From: Sphaerolaimus hirsutus
Lineage: Eukaryota > Nematoda > Chromadorea > Monhysterida > Sphaerolaimidae
Reading direction: 5' to 3'
NCBI GenBank assembly: GCA_964036195.1
Contig: OZ038460.1
Location: forward strand, 19,741,526-19,805,525
Length of the DNA stretch: 64,000 nucleotides
Under the pieces are notes generated by a model. It did no database searches and was not told the DNA's origin. It saw only the letters and a list, made by a program, of their open reading frames with translations. Shown one piece after another: positions 11,334-23,565 of this stretch. Each line of letters begins with the position of its first letter. Positions within the stretch are counted from its first letter, which is position 1. Made by a program: the position numbers and the translations under genes.

Positions 11334-13501
11334 CTAAAACACATGTCTACACAGGGGGCAAGTACTCTGGTCGCTGGTAGTAAACCATTTATATAAACAG
11401 GCATTATGAAACTTATTATGGCATCTTCTACAGGCGACATTAGGAAGTCGATAATTATTTGCGTGAATCAACATCATGCAAATCGAGCACTCTGTACCCC
11501 CGGATAAATATTTGTCCAGTGAAGATTTCCACATTGAGAGCGCCGTGCATAATCGACCATTCTGAGTAGAGGGGATGTTTGTTGGCAAATTGCCAAAAAT
11601 GCGAAAAAAAAGTTGAAATTCGGATTGGATTGGGAATTAATAGTGAGCAATCAGTGGCGAACTGGTCAAAAACAAAAACAAATAAAAAAAACCTGTTTTG
11701 TATTCTACTATTTTCAGTGGTCAATTGTTCGAAAATTCATCGTCAAGAGACAAGAAAACAGTTAAATTTTTCTATACGATGGCTTTCGTAAAATTTATAA
11801 GATTTTACACCAGCGGCGATATTACATAATCACGCCTAGCGGCTAAATAAATACCTCTTAGTTTTATAAAACTTCCTATTCAAAAAAATCGATAGCGGAT
11901 AAAACTGCAAATGCGTGCGAAATGCGACTTTATTTCTCTCGATTTTACAAGATTCACGCATTGCATTGCATGTAAATATTTGCACTTTAACAATTTTGCC
12001 AATTCAGTCTACACGCACAGACAAAAACAAATCAAAATTCAGCATTCAGGGGGCAGTCCCGCACCCTGTAAACAGTTAGTATAGTCTCAAATTGTCATGT
12101 AAAATGTCAATTAAAAAAGACGCGATATTGTCACCAAACCTTCGACATTTTGCGTGACATTTGACAAATTTAAGCCAGTTTGCATGATATTTGACACTCT
12201 ACTATACAATTTACTGAGTGCGGGACTGCCGCCTGAATCCCAAATCAACCCAACCTGATGCGTCAAAAACACGTTCAACTGAAGTAGCCATTTTCTAGTA
12301 ACATCCCTCTGCGCTGAGACAGTCTTGTCAATTTCACTGGAAACGGAAACAGGCGTCAACGGGTAGTCAGGCGCCAGGGACATTTTTAGCCCCAATTTGC
12401 AGTCATCGTGAATGTAATTGGCACTTAATTCCCGCACTATTGACCGCACTTGGATCTGGGTTGGGGGGGGGGGGGGTGAAAGTGTGAGGAATAGAAAAAG
12501 TGATAAAAACAAAATAAAAAACATACCTCAAGACCAGTTAATTTTTCACTAGTAGCCGCATTTCGAACGGAATTCAATTCGTCAGTGCAAATTGTCGGGC
12601 TGACATATTTGGTTACAAATCTGCAAAAAATGATATATTGTGACGGCATGCTCCAGCAGTTATAAATTTGCCAATCAGTGAAAAACGATTGAAAACCCAC
12701 TTGGAAATCTCCACTGCATCGGCTCTATTTTGATTCACGTACCAATTTCTGACAAGCGCAGGCAGCACAGCCATCGCACTGATACACAATCCAAGCGCCG
12801 CCCTTTGAAACATCAAAATTGCGGGTTCAGGAAAACTCTGGCCAATTAGCATTTCGCAGGGCTCGCACTCGCTTGCTGATTGGCTGGAGAGCACAACAGA
12901 AGGCAGGGACTGGGGGAGTGCGCCAAACAGGTCGTCCATTAAGTTGTGCAATTGCTTTTCATCTTGCAAAAGTTTTGTGACAGCTGGCCGACTTTCAGCG
13001 GATAATTGCCTGAATGTGTGGGAGTTAAGACTTGATGGTTTTGGATGTTTGCCAAAATCACTTTCGTGTAAATATAATATAGTGCAACCAACTGAATGTA
13101 ATTCAGCAATAAATTCCACAAATGCACATAAGCCATGGGAATTTCACATTGACCTTTAATATCGACATCACTTTGCAACACTGGCAGAATCGTGAGAAAT
13201 TGCTCCCTGGGCCCACTTAGCGATGTCAAAATGAAATTAGTATAGGCCGCATTACTCGCTGAAGTTTCATCGCACTTCTGAACATCGATTTCAGCCGTTT
13301 CATCAGCATTTCGTTTCGAATCTATTTCGGCGATTTGCGCTGTGTACCTGAAATCGGGGACACTTTTTGGCATTATTCCAAGTTTGACACAAACGGTACA
13401 CTAACATAGAAAGCAATGAGTAGGCGGCTCGTCCCACAACTTTTGGACCACTCAACAATTGGACACAGCGCACAATGACCATCTGCAGCCACTCTGGATA
13501 T
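11334..13501 (-). CDS. LTN1: Listerin E3 ubiquitin ligase, C-terminal exons
   Basis: Listerin is the RING E3 ligase of ribosome-associated quality control; it marks nascent chains stuck on 60S subunits for degradation. Six exons join in frame: 13348-13501 (partial start), 13154-13277, 12701-13091, 12527-12620, 12255-12455 and 11334-11561, about 396 residues plus TAG. Introns are 70, 62, 80, 71 and 693 bp, the last holding a MITE. The final exon encodes the listerin C-terminal C4HC3 RING: CSIC, then CRRCHNKFHNACLYKWF, then CPLCRHVF at the very end of the protein. This matches my memory of animal listerins, in which the RING is C-terminal. The preceding exon (ANYIHDDCKLGL, DYPLTPVSV, LQLNVFLTHQ) fits the RWD region. 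The 13092-13153 intron uses the weak donor GTCAAT. Upstream exons of this usually ~1,700-residue protein were not found; MITEs begin at 13527. Confidence 0.9.
12047..12235. mobile_element. MITE in last listerin intron
   Basis: Ends CAGGGGGCAGTCCCGCACCC and, reversed, CAGGCGGCAGTCCCGCACTC. It lies 20 bp inside the 3' side of the donor-proximal end of intron 11562-12254 and does not disturb either splice site. Confidence 0.85.
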
Positions 13502-13526
13502 CTGTAGGTGGGGATAAAGTCATCCT

Positions 13527-13915
13527 AGGGCCAGTTCCGCAAGTGGTAGAGGAAAAAGGAAGACTTTACTCTTCACTTTACTCTACTCTTTACTTTTTAC
13601 TCGACTCTTTACTTTTCCACTTGTGGAACTAGCGCCCGGGGGCAGTCCAAACGTGTCAATTGTGTTTCCAAATATTATGTTTTGTATCCAGATCTTATGT
13701 TTTTGTATCCAAATCTTATTATCAACAAAAGATTAGGATAAAAGACATGATCTGGATACAAAACATAAGATTAGGATACACAGTTGTCAGTTTGGGACTG
13801 CCCCATGGTGCGGGTGGAATATTAAGTGGAATATTAAACAGTAGCATAAGAAGTGAAAAGTAGAGTAAAGAGTAAAGTGAGTTTTCCTCGTTGGTCACTG
13901 CGGAACTGCCCCCTA
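13527..13915. mobile_element. CCAGTTCCGCAAGTGG MITE with nested MITE
   Basis: Left end GGGCCAGTTCCGCAAGTGG; right end GTCACTGCGGAACTGCCCC is its degraded complement. The subterminal zones are repeated TTTACTCTTTAC / GTAAAGAGTAAAG blocks. A GGCAGTCCC-family MITE (13636-13804) is inserted inside and carries the GTATCCAAATCTTATG core also seen at 47.2, 56.6 and 61.6 kb. A fuller relative of the outer element is at 56431-56910. Confidence 0.75.
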
Positions 13916-13947
13916 GAGTCCTTGGCAAGTGATAAGTGATGAGTTAC

Positions 13948-14176
13948 GGGGCAGGCCTGATACGCACACGTGCCCGATACGCACATATGCCCGTTTTTTT
14001 CACTTGACACTTTTTCAAGTGATTTTCCAGATATGAGTGAAGTGAAAAAAGTTCACTAATGTCATTGCGCAACCATTTTGTCACTTTACTAATATCTGAA
14101 AATCACTTGAAAAAGTGTCAAGTGAAAAAACGGGCAAATGTGCGTATCGGGCAGATGTGCGTATCAGGCCTGCCCC
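13948..14176. mobile_element. Foldback element, GATACGCAC arms
   Basis: GGGGCAGGCCTGATACGCAC at the left is matched by its exact reverse complement ending at 14176. The arms continue through GGGCA...TGTGCG and CACTTGACACTTTTTCAAG. A partial extra copy of one arm follows at about 14236-14283. Confidence 0.85.
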
Positions 14177-15229
14177 TAAAAATTTTACTAGCACACAATT
14201 ATCTGATTAGCATTATCTAATGAGACCCAGCCAACCAAGTGAAAAAAACGGGCATATGTGCGTATCGGGCACGTGTGCGCATCAGTGAGTTACCCCTGAG
14301 TTACCCCCCTAACGCGCTTTTTCAACAGCCTTTAAAAAGCGCGGCCGTTGAAAAAGCGCTTTTTACATCCCCACACCTAACGGCGACAACAGGTGTTTTA
14401 TTTAATATTTTGTCCCTTCGCCGCCGTTACGTTAAAAAGACTGAAAATCAGCAACGAGCAGGGGTATCTTGAATTTTGACCCTCCGAGTGGTTGGATAGA
14501 TAGCAAATCGCTCCTCCGGAGGGATAGATAGCTGAAAAAATTTTCTGGGGGGGGGGGGTTGGGGGGGGGGTTTGGGGGGGGGGTTGTGGTGGTTCGATAT
14601 ATAGGCTTTTTCGGGGCATAGAAGGAAGAAAAGGGAGAAAAATCGCTAAAAGTAGGTGTAAAATAGCTCAAAATGGGTATACAAGAGCATATAGTACTTA
14701 AAATAGCTGAAAATAGGCAGTTAGACGCATGAACCAGTGATTTTGAAGGTGGAAATCTATATATAGGCATGAAAAATAGCGATTTTGAGCGAAAATTGGG
14801 GTAAAGTTTCTGAAAAATCGTTCCAGATAGGTAGATAGCTNNNNNNNNNNNNNNNNNNNNNNNNNNNNNNNNNNNNNNNNNNNNNNNNNNNNNNNNNNNN
14901 NNNNNNNNNNNNNNNNNNNNNNNNNNNNNNNNNNNNNNNNNNNNNNNNNNNNNNNNNNNNNNNNNNNNNNNNNNNNNNNNNNNNNNNNNNNNNNNNNNNN
15001 NNNNNNNNNNNNNNNNNNNNNNNNNNNNNNNNNNNNNNNNTTTGATTAGCGCTTGAAAAAACCATTTTGACATTTTAGGATGCTTTGTCATACTTTATTG
15101 CAAAACCACATGGATCTATTTTCTATCTAATATCTATTGTTGTAGTGGCACTACATTGTATTCTATTCTATACTCTGTTCAATTCTACATACCTAAATAC
15201 TCTGTATTCTGTTCTAATAGGGTTCAAAC
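14177..15229. other. Repeats and assembly gap
   Basis: A palindromic block AAAAAGCGCGGCCGTTG lies near 14335. From 14460 to 14840 is the G-run / ATATATAGGC repeat seen reversed at 6.83-7.21 kb. Bases 14841-15040 are 200 Ns, a standard-size assembly gap; open frames spanning it are meaningless. Confidence 0.8.
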
Positions 15230-15800
15230 GGGATTGACTTTTCGGGATCGGGATCGGAATTCACTTTTTGAGAATTCGGGATCGGGATCGGGATCGGGAT
15301 TGGGGTTTTGGGATCGGGATCGGGATTAGTATTTTGAGATTTCGGGATTGGGATCGGGATCGGGATTGGCTGGGATTGGGGTCACGGGATTGGGATCGGG
15401 ATCGGGATTGGCATTTTTTCGGGATCGGGATTGGGGTCTAGGGATAGAGATTTTCGTCACTGTTCTGGCATTCACAGTTGTTCATAAAGGTCTCAAAACA
15501 CTGTTGGATGCCAGAAAAGTGACATAAAATGGACGCTGGGGGTTTGCGTTCACATTTTTGCATGCAAAAATGTCATTTTTTCACTTTTTATAAATTTCAC
15601 TATTTTTTCTGGGATCGGAATCCCGGACTTGGGAGATTCTCAGGATCGGGATCGGGATTTGAAAGTTTTCGGGATCGGGATCGGGATCAGGATTGGTATT
15701 TTTGGATTTCGGGATCGGGATTGGGGTTTTGGGATCGGGATTGGGACTGCTAAATCCCGGAATTTCACGGGATCCGGGATCGGGATCGGGATCCCGTTTG
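15230..15800. repeat. GGGATC/GGGATT minisatellite
   Basis: Irregular array of GGGATCGGGATCGGGATTGG units interrupted by a non-repetitive block at about 15445-15600. It opens with GTTCAAACGGGAT and closes with ATCCCGTTTGAACCCTA, which form inverted ends, so the array is probably the interior of a small element. The complementary CCCGATCCC array occurs at 30.7-31.4 kb. Confidence 0.9.
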
Positions 15801-16117
15801 AACCCTAGTTCTAAGTAGGTTTTTAGGTAATAGTCTGAACCCCGAAACTTCACGTTTCAACCAATCTCTATAAAGTGGCTATTTGTTATGTTGAATCAGT
15901 TCAGTTCATTTGCCCAGTTTTGGCCTATTTAGTTTTTTGGCGAGGGGCCATTGGAAAGTCAAGGAATATGAAGTGGTGAGAAAAGAATTTGAGCATGTCG
16001 CACAGCGATGGTGAACCCTGGGAACTCAAAATAACACTGAAAATCACACAGGCTTTTCCATCATTCATCTTGTCAGTGTGGACGAGCTCTGTTGAGAATC
16101 GTAGCTGAATAACACAT

Positions 16118-17505
16118 GGGCCAGATTTAATTCTCCGATAGATTTTTTAAAGTTAGCCGCATCGACGCACATGCACCGAGAGCAAGACGGTTTGTAAAAT
16201 ATACGAAACCATCCCTTAAGGCAGAGTTGCGAAAGTGTATTTACACTTACCCGAAATACCCAGGTAAATGGGTATTTATATTTACACTTACACTTACACT
16301 TTCATAAAATACCCATACACTTTTTTTACACTTTCCTGAGCAAAATACCCGGGTACAGAAAGTGTATTTTTTTCTTTCAGATGGCCCTGTTTTATGCTTT
16401 TGAGTAAGCATAAAACAGGGTCATGTACAAAAAATCACTGCACAGTGCACACATGCAGTTATGCATCGAATGTAGAAAATATGGCAAATGTACAAACTAG
16501 CTTTTGATCTCCAACGTTTGATCAGTACTCATGGTATTCTACAGTTTCATCATACTTTTGTAAAAAGGACAAGATCAATGGAAATTCACCAGCTGGACAC
16601 AAAGTCAACTGGCTTTTGCATTGACATTTGCTGCATATCAATTCTTGCATTTAAACAGTCTGTATCGCATTGCTTAATCAGTAAAATATCAACACTGAAA
16701 AAGTGCCATTATTATGGAACTTCATACCACTACAGTATTTGTTACAGTCTGAAATGTTTCATAAAAGGCAGTAAAATGTGAAAAAATGCATGAAAATGTC
16801 AAATAAATTGATCTAAAGGTGAAAACAGTGGTGTTTTCTAATGCTTAACAGTGAGAGCTCCTCTAAAAAGATTTTTACACTTACACTTTTTTTACACTTT
16901 CCTAGGTATTTTTAAAATACCTTACACTTTTTGTATCCATACTCAAAATTTGGAAAGTGTATTTACACTTACACTTACACTTTCCAAAAATACCGGTATT
17001 TTCACAACTCTGCCTTAAGGTCGCCGATATTGCAATATGCAGTATATCGCTTCGATTTTGGCACGGAAATCATGATTTCGTCATTTCTTGGCCGTCGGCC
17101 ACTTCGTTTTTTATTTTATTTTGTCGAACGGGTTACTCGCATAAGTCGCGCTTTTGTGTAGTCAGGTGGTCACTTTTTTAGTGTTCACTGTCTGCAACCG
17201 AAACCATGAGGGCAGCGACAATAAAGAAATGCATGCACGAGCGTACAAAAGCGCGACTTATGCGAGTAACCCGCCCGACTAAATAAAATAAAAAGCGAAT
17301 TGGCAGACGGCCAAGAAATGACGAAATAGTGATTTCCGGGCCAAAATCGAAGTGATATACGTCATATTGCAAGATCGGCGACCTTAAGGGATGGTTTCGT
17401 ATATTTTACAAACCGCCTTGCTCTCGGTGCATGTGCGTCGATGCGGCTGAACTTTAAAACTTATATCGGGCGTACAAATCTGTAGGGAGAATTAAATCTG
17501 GCCCC
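16118..17505. mobile_element. Foldback MITE with inserted element
   Basis: Outer ends GGGCCAGATTTAATTCTCC and its complement at about 17486-17504. The arms match over several hundred bases (for example GCCGCATCGACGCACATGC and CGCATAAGTCGCGCTTTTGT with their reverse complements). The left arm is interrupted by the element at 16221-17013; the right arm preserves the uninterrupted sequence CCTTAAGG at 17379-17386. Confidence 0.85.
16221..17013. mobile_element. GCAGAGTTG element with 6-bp target duplication
   Basis: Ends GCAGAGTTG / CAACTCTGC are flanked by CTTAAG on both sides (16215-16220 and 17014-17019). The subterminal zones are rich in GTGTATTTACACTTACAC and its complement. The interior (about 16400-16850) is 90+ percent like the copy at 62162-62958, which is flanked by a different 6-bp duplication, TATTTA. 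The short open frame MYKLAFDLQ at 16488 is shared by both copies but has no recognisable domain. Confidence 0.9.
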
Positions 17506-17975
17506 AGGGTGAGCCTGCCTCTTAGCCCTGCCCAGCGTGTTACACTATTTCTGCACATTTTTTGTGTTCATTCGACTTACATTTCCATTTTTAATTTCAT
17601 AACACCCTACTTTCAAAATTTCATAATGTAAAATGTTGATTTCAAGAAAATTGCATTTTAAGTTTCATTTGCAATTCTCAGCCTCCAATGCATTCCAGAT
17701 GAACTTGTTCACTGTCTCTTGTAAATCTTCAAATGTTGATATTAATGTGGAAAATTTTGCCATCTCTGCTCTTTTATAATTTAATTATGGAAAGATTGGC
17801 CTGTCCACAGAATCCATTTGGACAGAAAAACATCTAGGAAGAAGTCCAGTAAACACGTCGCCTTTTTGCCTGTGACAAAAGTTTGTTCCTGGCCTAGACA
17901 AATTTGCCTTATTAGTAATTTATGGACTTATCAACTGTCATGAATCCATGTATTCTGCTGTTTTTTTGACTATAC

Positions 17976-18160
17976 GGATCCAGAGAAGTTTGCCGTGCAC
18001 TGCTTTTCCCTATCACACCACCTTATCACCTGCTTGTCTCTGGTGTGCACTGCACCGGCCCCTGAGGTCCAAATGATGCCGTTAAGTTTAAGGGAATGTG
18101 TCTGATCACAGTTTTTTGGAGAACATGCAGTGATCCACTTGTGCACAGCGCTTACACTTA
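17976..18160 (-). CDS. Possible C-type-lectin-like exon fragment
   Basis: A minus-strand open stretch of about 60 residues contains LNGIIWTSGAGAV and RWCDREKQC and ends at a usable donor (GTATAG). The IWTSG motif and following Trp-Cys pair are like the middle of the C-type lectin fold, and other lectin exons lie nearby on the opposite strand. Both strands are open here and no neighbouring exon could be joined, so this may be a stray fragment or no exon at all. Confidence 0.25.
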
Positions 18161-18164
18161 GCAC

Positions 18165-19270
18165 AAGCAGCGCAATGAAAAGCGATTGGTTATTGGCAAC
18201 TAAAAGAGTACAGTTAGTATAATTACTCAGGTCAGTCCAAGTTGGTTGGGAAGAGAATTTTTTTTTTTGGGCGATGAAAATATGCTAAAGCAGCAGAGTT
18301 GAAGCAATCAAATTTTGAAGTCAAAGTGAATGTGAAAAAACAAAAATTAGCTACTTATAAGGCGTAGTTAAGTACCACAACCGAAATGAATAAAAAGGCT
18401 AAAAAATACAATCTAATAGAAAGGCACGTAATCATTGTTGAATCTGGTAAACACTTAATAGAATCGAAAGACACAGGTAGTGAAAAAATGCTTACATAAA
18501 TAGATCAACTAAGTGTGCGGTAACTACTAAACACATCAAAAGCATCAAATATTAGCTTCATGCAACATTGGGCTTAATTTAAAGAATAGTAGATATACAA
18601 TAAACCAGTAAATACTTCCATAACTACCTACAACTTCCTACTTAACTAATACAACCTAAAATACATATCAAAGCAGCGCAATGCATATTTACACATAAGG
18701 GGAGCGAATGAAATAGAATCAATTAAATGTGAAATCAGGAAAGTTGTAGGAAATCAACCTGAATGATAATGAAACAATTAAGATACAAGCTTACAATTAT
18801 CACTAATTAATATTTCTACTAATTGCTAATGCTTAAGCTCATGAAAATCAAAAATCGGCGCAACATAATATTTACAGAATTTCTACATGTCACGTGAAAG
18901 CTTTTTACAGGGGGTTTGTATTCAAAGATTACGGTAGCTAGCACAATGCTCTCAAGCGCAGGTGCTTATCACCTTCAACGCCGCGACACATTATTGTGAC
19001 TATCCGGCCAGCTTGCACCCGTGAGCAAGGTTTCAGCCCGCTGGCCTCGCCCTTCTGAGCGTGATGGGATAATTATGCTGGGGCGGCGGAAAATGTATTT
19101 TTTTGGACTGCAGCTTGTCACTTGGGGCGTGATCAGGAGCTGTCTCTACCACCCACTGATACTAGATGACACTGTCTACAATGTGGGGAAAACCTTGGAA
19201 CAGTATATATTTTGATAAGTTTCAGTGAAATTCATTGTTCCTGTCTTCCTGGTTGCCACCTACCTATCAG
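18165..19270. other. Intergenic, no supported gene
   Basis: AT-rich to 18900. The GC-richer block at 18950-19200 contains a plus-strand open frame with WPRPSERDGII that I could not assign or splice. Confidence 0.35.
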
Positions 19271-19445
19271 TTGCAGTCTCCGCCTATGCCCAAAGATAAG
19301 TGAATGTGGAATGTGCATTCGGCCGCCCAGAAAGTCACAACACTGCCGACAACTTCAAAAGTGCCTGCACGCTGTGCCGCGGCATTATTATTGGAAATGT
19401 GAAATTCCCCTCTCACCTTGTGACACGTGGAATGTAGCTGTGTGA
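19271..19445 (+). CDS. Possible Cys-rich terminal exon
   Basis: After the acceptor CTATCAG, a frame of 57 residues runs to TGA with eight cysteines (CSLRLCPKISECGMC, then QHCRQLQKC and WKCEIPLSPCD). The Cys density suggests a secreted protein. No upstream exon was found, and the adjacent frame on the same strand is also open, so support is weak. Confidence 0.3.
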
Positions 19446-20134
19446 AAACTGATAATGACGTAATTAATCTTAATTTAAGGGAACACATGGGGAAAATAAA
19501 TTAGATGGAAACAAAAACATGCAGAGCACTACAACCACAAAAACATGGAAAACTCGGTCTGCCAGTGTAGCGGGGTCAATCTTGTTGTGCAGTGCTGTGT
19601 CACTGCATGCCACGCAGGCCCGGTAGACTACGAATAGCCGACACGATGTTATTTGAATTTGAATTGGGGTTATTTGAATTGTTAGTTTACAGAACTATCT
19701 TGCAGTTTACATTACGTGAACTGTTATTGCGTTTGGTTGTCTAAAAATTTGTGGGGTGGTGTTTTCCCATCATAAAAAGTGGTCTTAAACAACATTTAGA
19801 AATCAGTGTCGACGATTAACTTATTGAGTTGTTTGCTGTTATTCCCAAAAGAAAGAGTGGACTAAACAAGCTTTGCTACAGTCTAGGTGGATCAATCCAG
19901 AAAATGCAATAAATATGTTTTTGAAATACATATTCAATTCAAGGTAATATTGTTACAAACACTGCTGTTCTGTACAAATATCAATGTGATCAATATCGAT
20001 ATGTAATATATTAAATGAATGTGGTGATGTCGTGATGACATAATTGCATAAAGAGAGTTTGTCCAAGTTGTAATTTGTAATTTGCATTTACTACTATCAA
20101 AACTCAACAAGGGAGAACTTTGAATCTCAGCAAA

Positions 20135-20643
20135 AAATGGGTGTGTGATGCGTCGTGAGGCGTCTTGAAGTATTTTAACACCAACACTTCCTGACACTTC
20201 ACGAAGCTGGTGGCACTTCCCAGCGCTTCACGAATATCGTCGTGAAGGCCCTTCACATCACAGACACATGTGTCACCACGCTGCACAATGTATGTGAAAT
20301 GTCTTCAATGTGTCAGCGTTGGCAAGCGAGCTTCACGAAAATGCGGGCTATGTGAACTAGGTGAAGTGAGTGGAAGTGTCTTCACAGACCGCGCTTCCAC
20401 ACACTTCACGAACCCATTTTTTGCTGTGATCGTAATGTTTTTTGGGGGGCAACTCACTTTGTGAAGCGCACTTCCCTACGGTGACGCTGCCCCCACGCAT
20501 CAAATGGATGCCTGATGATCGATGTTTTCACGACGAAATTCGTTAAGTACTCTCCGCCGGGAAGTTTTCACTAGATTTTAAGCATTGGAAAGTGTCACCA
20601 AGAAAACACTTCATGACACTTCACGACGCATCACATACCCATC
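20135..20643. mobile_element. MITE with GATGCGTCGTGA ends
   Basis: Left end ATGGGTGTGTGATGCGTCG and right end reversed ATGGGTATGTGATGCGTCG, then GTGAAG-type subterminal repeats (CTTCACGA / TCGTGAAG) throughout. The middle at 20390-20470 carries another inverted TTCACGAACCCATTTTTTGC copy. Confidence 0.8.
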
Positions 20644-20939
20644 GTTTCTGTGAGAGGACCTGATAAAAAGTCATCATGATACTTATTTGAGGATTTATGG
20701 TGTATTTATTGAAAGAGAATGAAAATGTACTGTGCAATATTGTCATTATTGATAAAGGACTTTGGATGCGGATGAGGCAGAAAACGTAACTTTTGTATTG
20801 ATGTTACTTCTGATAAAAAAATATGTCAGTGCGCATTCTAAATGAAAAGTGATTGATCTCAATCTATCACATAGATTATTTCATGGTAATTGCATTTCAT
20901 CATTAAAGAAATGAGGGCGAACTGTTGGAAAAATCTAAA

Positions 20940-21392
20940 TACCGTATTTCTTCTAATAGAACGGCATACCTCCAATAGAACGGCACCTCCAATTGAACGG
21001 CAGGTTTTGGCACTTTTTTACACCTAAAATACGAAAAGAATAGAACGGCAGCCTCCAATAGGACGGCCCTTCCATTAGAACAGCATGTAGAAAAAACGTT
21101 ATAAGAGTGCCAAAACACAAAAATATTAAAAAATAAATGGTGAGAACATCCAGAGTGTCCCAAACTATGATTCAGGGGTTGTTTTCACATTTGGATTGTT
21201 GCTGCGATATTCAAACATCGCTCATGTTTCACAACAAATACTAAGCTCAAATGAAAATCGTGTGAAAATAAAATGTCTGATGAAAAAAATAGAACAGCAG
21301 CCACCAATAGAACGGCACCTCCAATAGAACGGCAGGTAAACAAGTTGACGGTTAAAATCAAACGGCGCCGTTCTATTAGAAGAAATACGGTA
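20940..21392. mobile_element. TACCGTATTTCTTCTAATAG MITE
   Basis: Left TACCGTATTTCTTCTAATAG and right CTATTAGAAGAAATACGGTA are perfect inverted copies of 20 bp. Inside, units such as CCTCCAATAGAACGGCA repeat from both ends. It is close in design to the TACCGTATTTCCTCGAAATA family. Confidence 0.9.
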
Positions 21393-21532
21393 TTCCGTTT
21401 TTTTAATATAATACTTTCAATGGGTTTTCAAAGTTTTGAATGTCAGAAATTTCTAAAGGGGCTTTCAATTTTTGAATTTTCACATTGAATTCTGAGTTTT
21501 TGAATTTTCTCTCAAAGCTTGGAATATTCTAA

Positions 21533-22150
21533 TTGTGGCGTCTAATTCTAAAAGTCGACAAGTCCACAAAATTTTAAGTTTCATTTCCAATTCCAGGTCC
21601 GTGGTGCGTGTCCAATGGGGCTCTCTCATGCTCAACATTAAGTTCCAAATGTTAACAATATAGTGTCAAATTTTCAGCCCCTGCTCTCAACGTATAATGG
21701 AAAAATTGGGTGTCTATAAAATTCTACTCGGACAGAACAAAACCGTTTTGGGGAGGAAAATGCACTTGTCGACTTCTTGCACTCGAGAACATTTTTGTTC
21801 CTGCCGGCGTTGCGCTTGCGTTATGGACTTGTCGACTTTTAGAAATCGGTGTCCATGATGGACTCATCACATTTCTAGTGTTTTTTCCCATAAAATTAGG
21901 CTGCGGAAGGTGGACTTGTCGACTTTTAGCCCAAAACTAAATGGACTTGTCGACTTCTTGCCCAAATTTTTTGCATTTTTCCCTAAAAATGTCAAATTTG
22001 GCACTTTGCCATATGGGCATGTGAGGTAAAATTTGTTTTTGGAAAATGATGAAAAATGAGCTGGAGTAGCCCCAGATGACGTTTCCGGGCCTCACTCAAA
22101 ATTTTCATATTTTGGACTTGTCGACTTTTAGAATTGGACGGACGCCTCAA
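21533..22150. mobile_element. GTCGACAAGTCCA MITE, copy 1
   Basis: Ends TTGTGGCGTCTAATTCTAAA and, reversed, TTGAGGCGTCCGTCCAATTC, both continuing to AAAGTCGACAAGTCCA. The interior repeats TGGACTTGTCGACTT several times. A second copy is at 49164-49989 in the same orientation. Confidence 0.85.
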
Positions 22151-22863
22151 TTAGGTATATTTAGTATTCGATTGAACAAAGTTAATGAATAAAACATGGG
22201 TAATTTTGAAAACTATTTTCTTTTATGAAAATGAAAACAATTTCGAATTACTGAATATGTTTACAAAACATTTATTTTGGCGTGCTTTCTGACTATGACA
22301 TTTTTTCAAAACTCAAAAATATACAATTTTTTGAACTTTCAAATTTTGGTTTGCCATCTTCATCTAGATCAGTTGCACAAAAATGTAAAATGAGACCAGC
22401 AGTATTGTTCTTTTAGAGTTGGAGAGCTTTGCTTCAAATTTTAGTTGATGAAAAAAATACGTTTATAGGTTAAAAACAGAACATTTGTTGCTGAAAGAAT
22501 GAGTTTACAGGGATTGTTTGGCTTAAACCCCCCCCCCCCAATAATCTATTCAAATTACACATTCAATCCAAAAGATCCAAATCAATCCATAATTTTTCGC
22601 GTTTTACAGTCAGGAAAAATTGCCTCTAAAAAATAGGTATACCAATGCCCCAACTGAATATTACTTAAGAATTTTATTTGGATGTCATGCTGAAAAGAGT
22701 TGGAACAAAAACAAAACAGAATATGGCCAGAATATTCTGACATCATTCTGTGTAAATCAATTTGCACAAAAAAATAACAACACCAAGAGTAGTCCACCCC
22801 AAAAAAACTTTTGCAGGTGAAAAAAATGGAAATGAAACAGCTGTAGGCTGTACATTTTATAAG

Positions 22864-23333
22864 ACAAAGTGGCTGTATTTATAAAGGAAATAGAATGGAA
22901 AAATGGCAAACCAGGGCAAATCCACAGTCATGATTGTGGCACTTCACAGTCTGTATGGAATTGGAGCAATGGCAGTTATTTACCCCACAGGCTTGACATT
23001 TTTGAAGAGAATAGTGAAAGACAAAGTTGCATACAACATTTAATTCTCTTTCAGATGTTCAAATTGAAATGCACAGAATGTGTATGAATCATTCAAGCAG
23101 TCTGCAATGGACAATAATACAGGATAACTGTTTCTTCTTTGACAAGAGCTTTCTGGCTGCTGGGTGGTAAGTCTTTTTTTATTCGAACAAGGATGAATTC
23201 ATGCAAAATCCACCTAAACAGGACAAATAACTGGCGATATTGTGAGGAAACCATGCCTGGGAGCAGAATTGCACATGCGTATACCTATTCACTCCTTTTG
23301 GCTCTATCAGTTCAGAGTGTACTTGTGAACAAA
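22864..23333 (+). CDS. C-type-lectin domain gene, partial
   Basis: Three exons join in phase on the plus strand. Exon A begins at 22864 after TTTTATAAG and contains VWNWSNG, like the W-x-W-x-(D/N)-G motif of a C-type lectin. Its donor is uncertain: 22974 (80-bp intron) or 23013 (41-bp intron) both keep phase 1. Exon B is 23055-23166, exon C 23222-23333 with the strong donor AAA|GTAAGT. Across B and C the text DNCFFFDK ... NNWRYCEETMPGSRIAH is the typical opening of a second lectin domain (Cys, Trp, Cys, Gly, Ala spacing). The second half of that domain is missing. The 17-kb transposon begins 208 bp downstream, so the gene is probably split by it. Start and end exons were not found. Confidence 0.55.
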
Positions 23334-23544
23334 GTAAGTGAATTTGGTCTATTTGTAGAATGTCAATGCACTATTTCTGGACAATATGTCTTCTATTACT
23401 CCAGTGGAGATGTGAAAGCGCCATGGCACCGGCACCTGGCACTAGCGCCAAAACAAAATGTGTGTCATTCAATTGAGGGTGTACTTGTTAATATAAATAG
23501 AAAGCGCCATTTTGTTAATTATTAGAATGTGCAATGTGGCTGTA

Positions 23545-23557
23545 CACGCTAGTTTAC
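23545..23557 (+). repeat. Left terminal inverted repeat
   Basis: CACGCTAGTTTAC; identical to 33324-33336 and differing at one base from the right end. Preceded by GGCTGTA. Confidence 0.65.
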
Positions 23558-23565
23558 CAACACGG

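Noticed and set aside
14432-15091. 219-residue minus-strand open frame
   Set aside because: It runs through 200 Ns and low-complexity repeat.
16488-16781. 97-residue frame MYKLAFDLQ
   Set aside because: Present in both copies of the GCAGAGTTG element but low in coding character, truncated differently in each copy, and without a domain.
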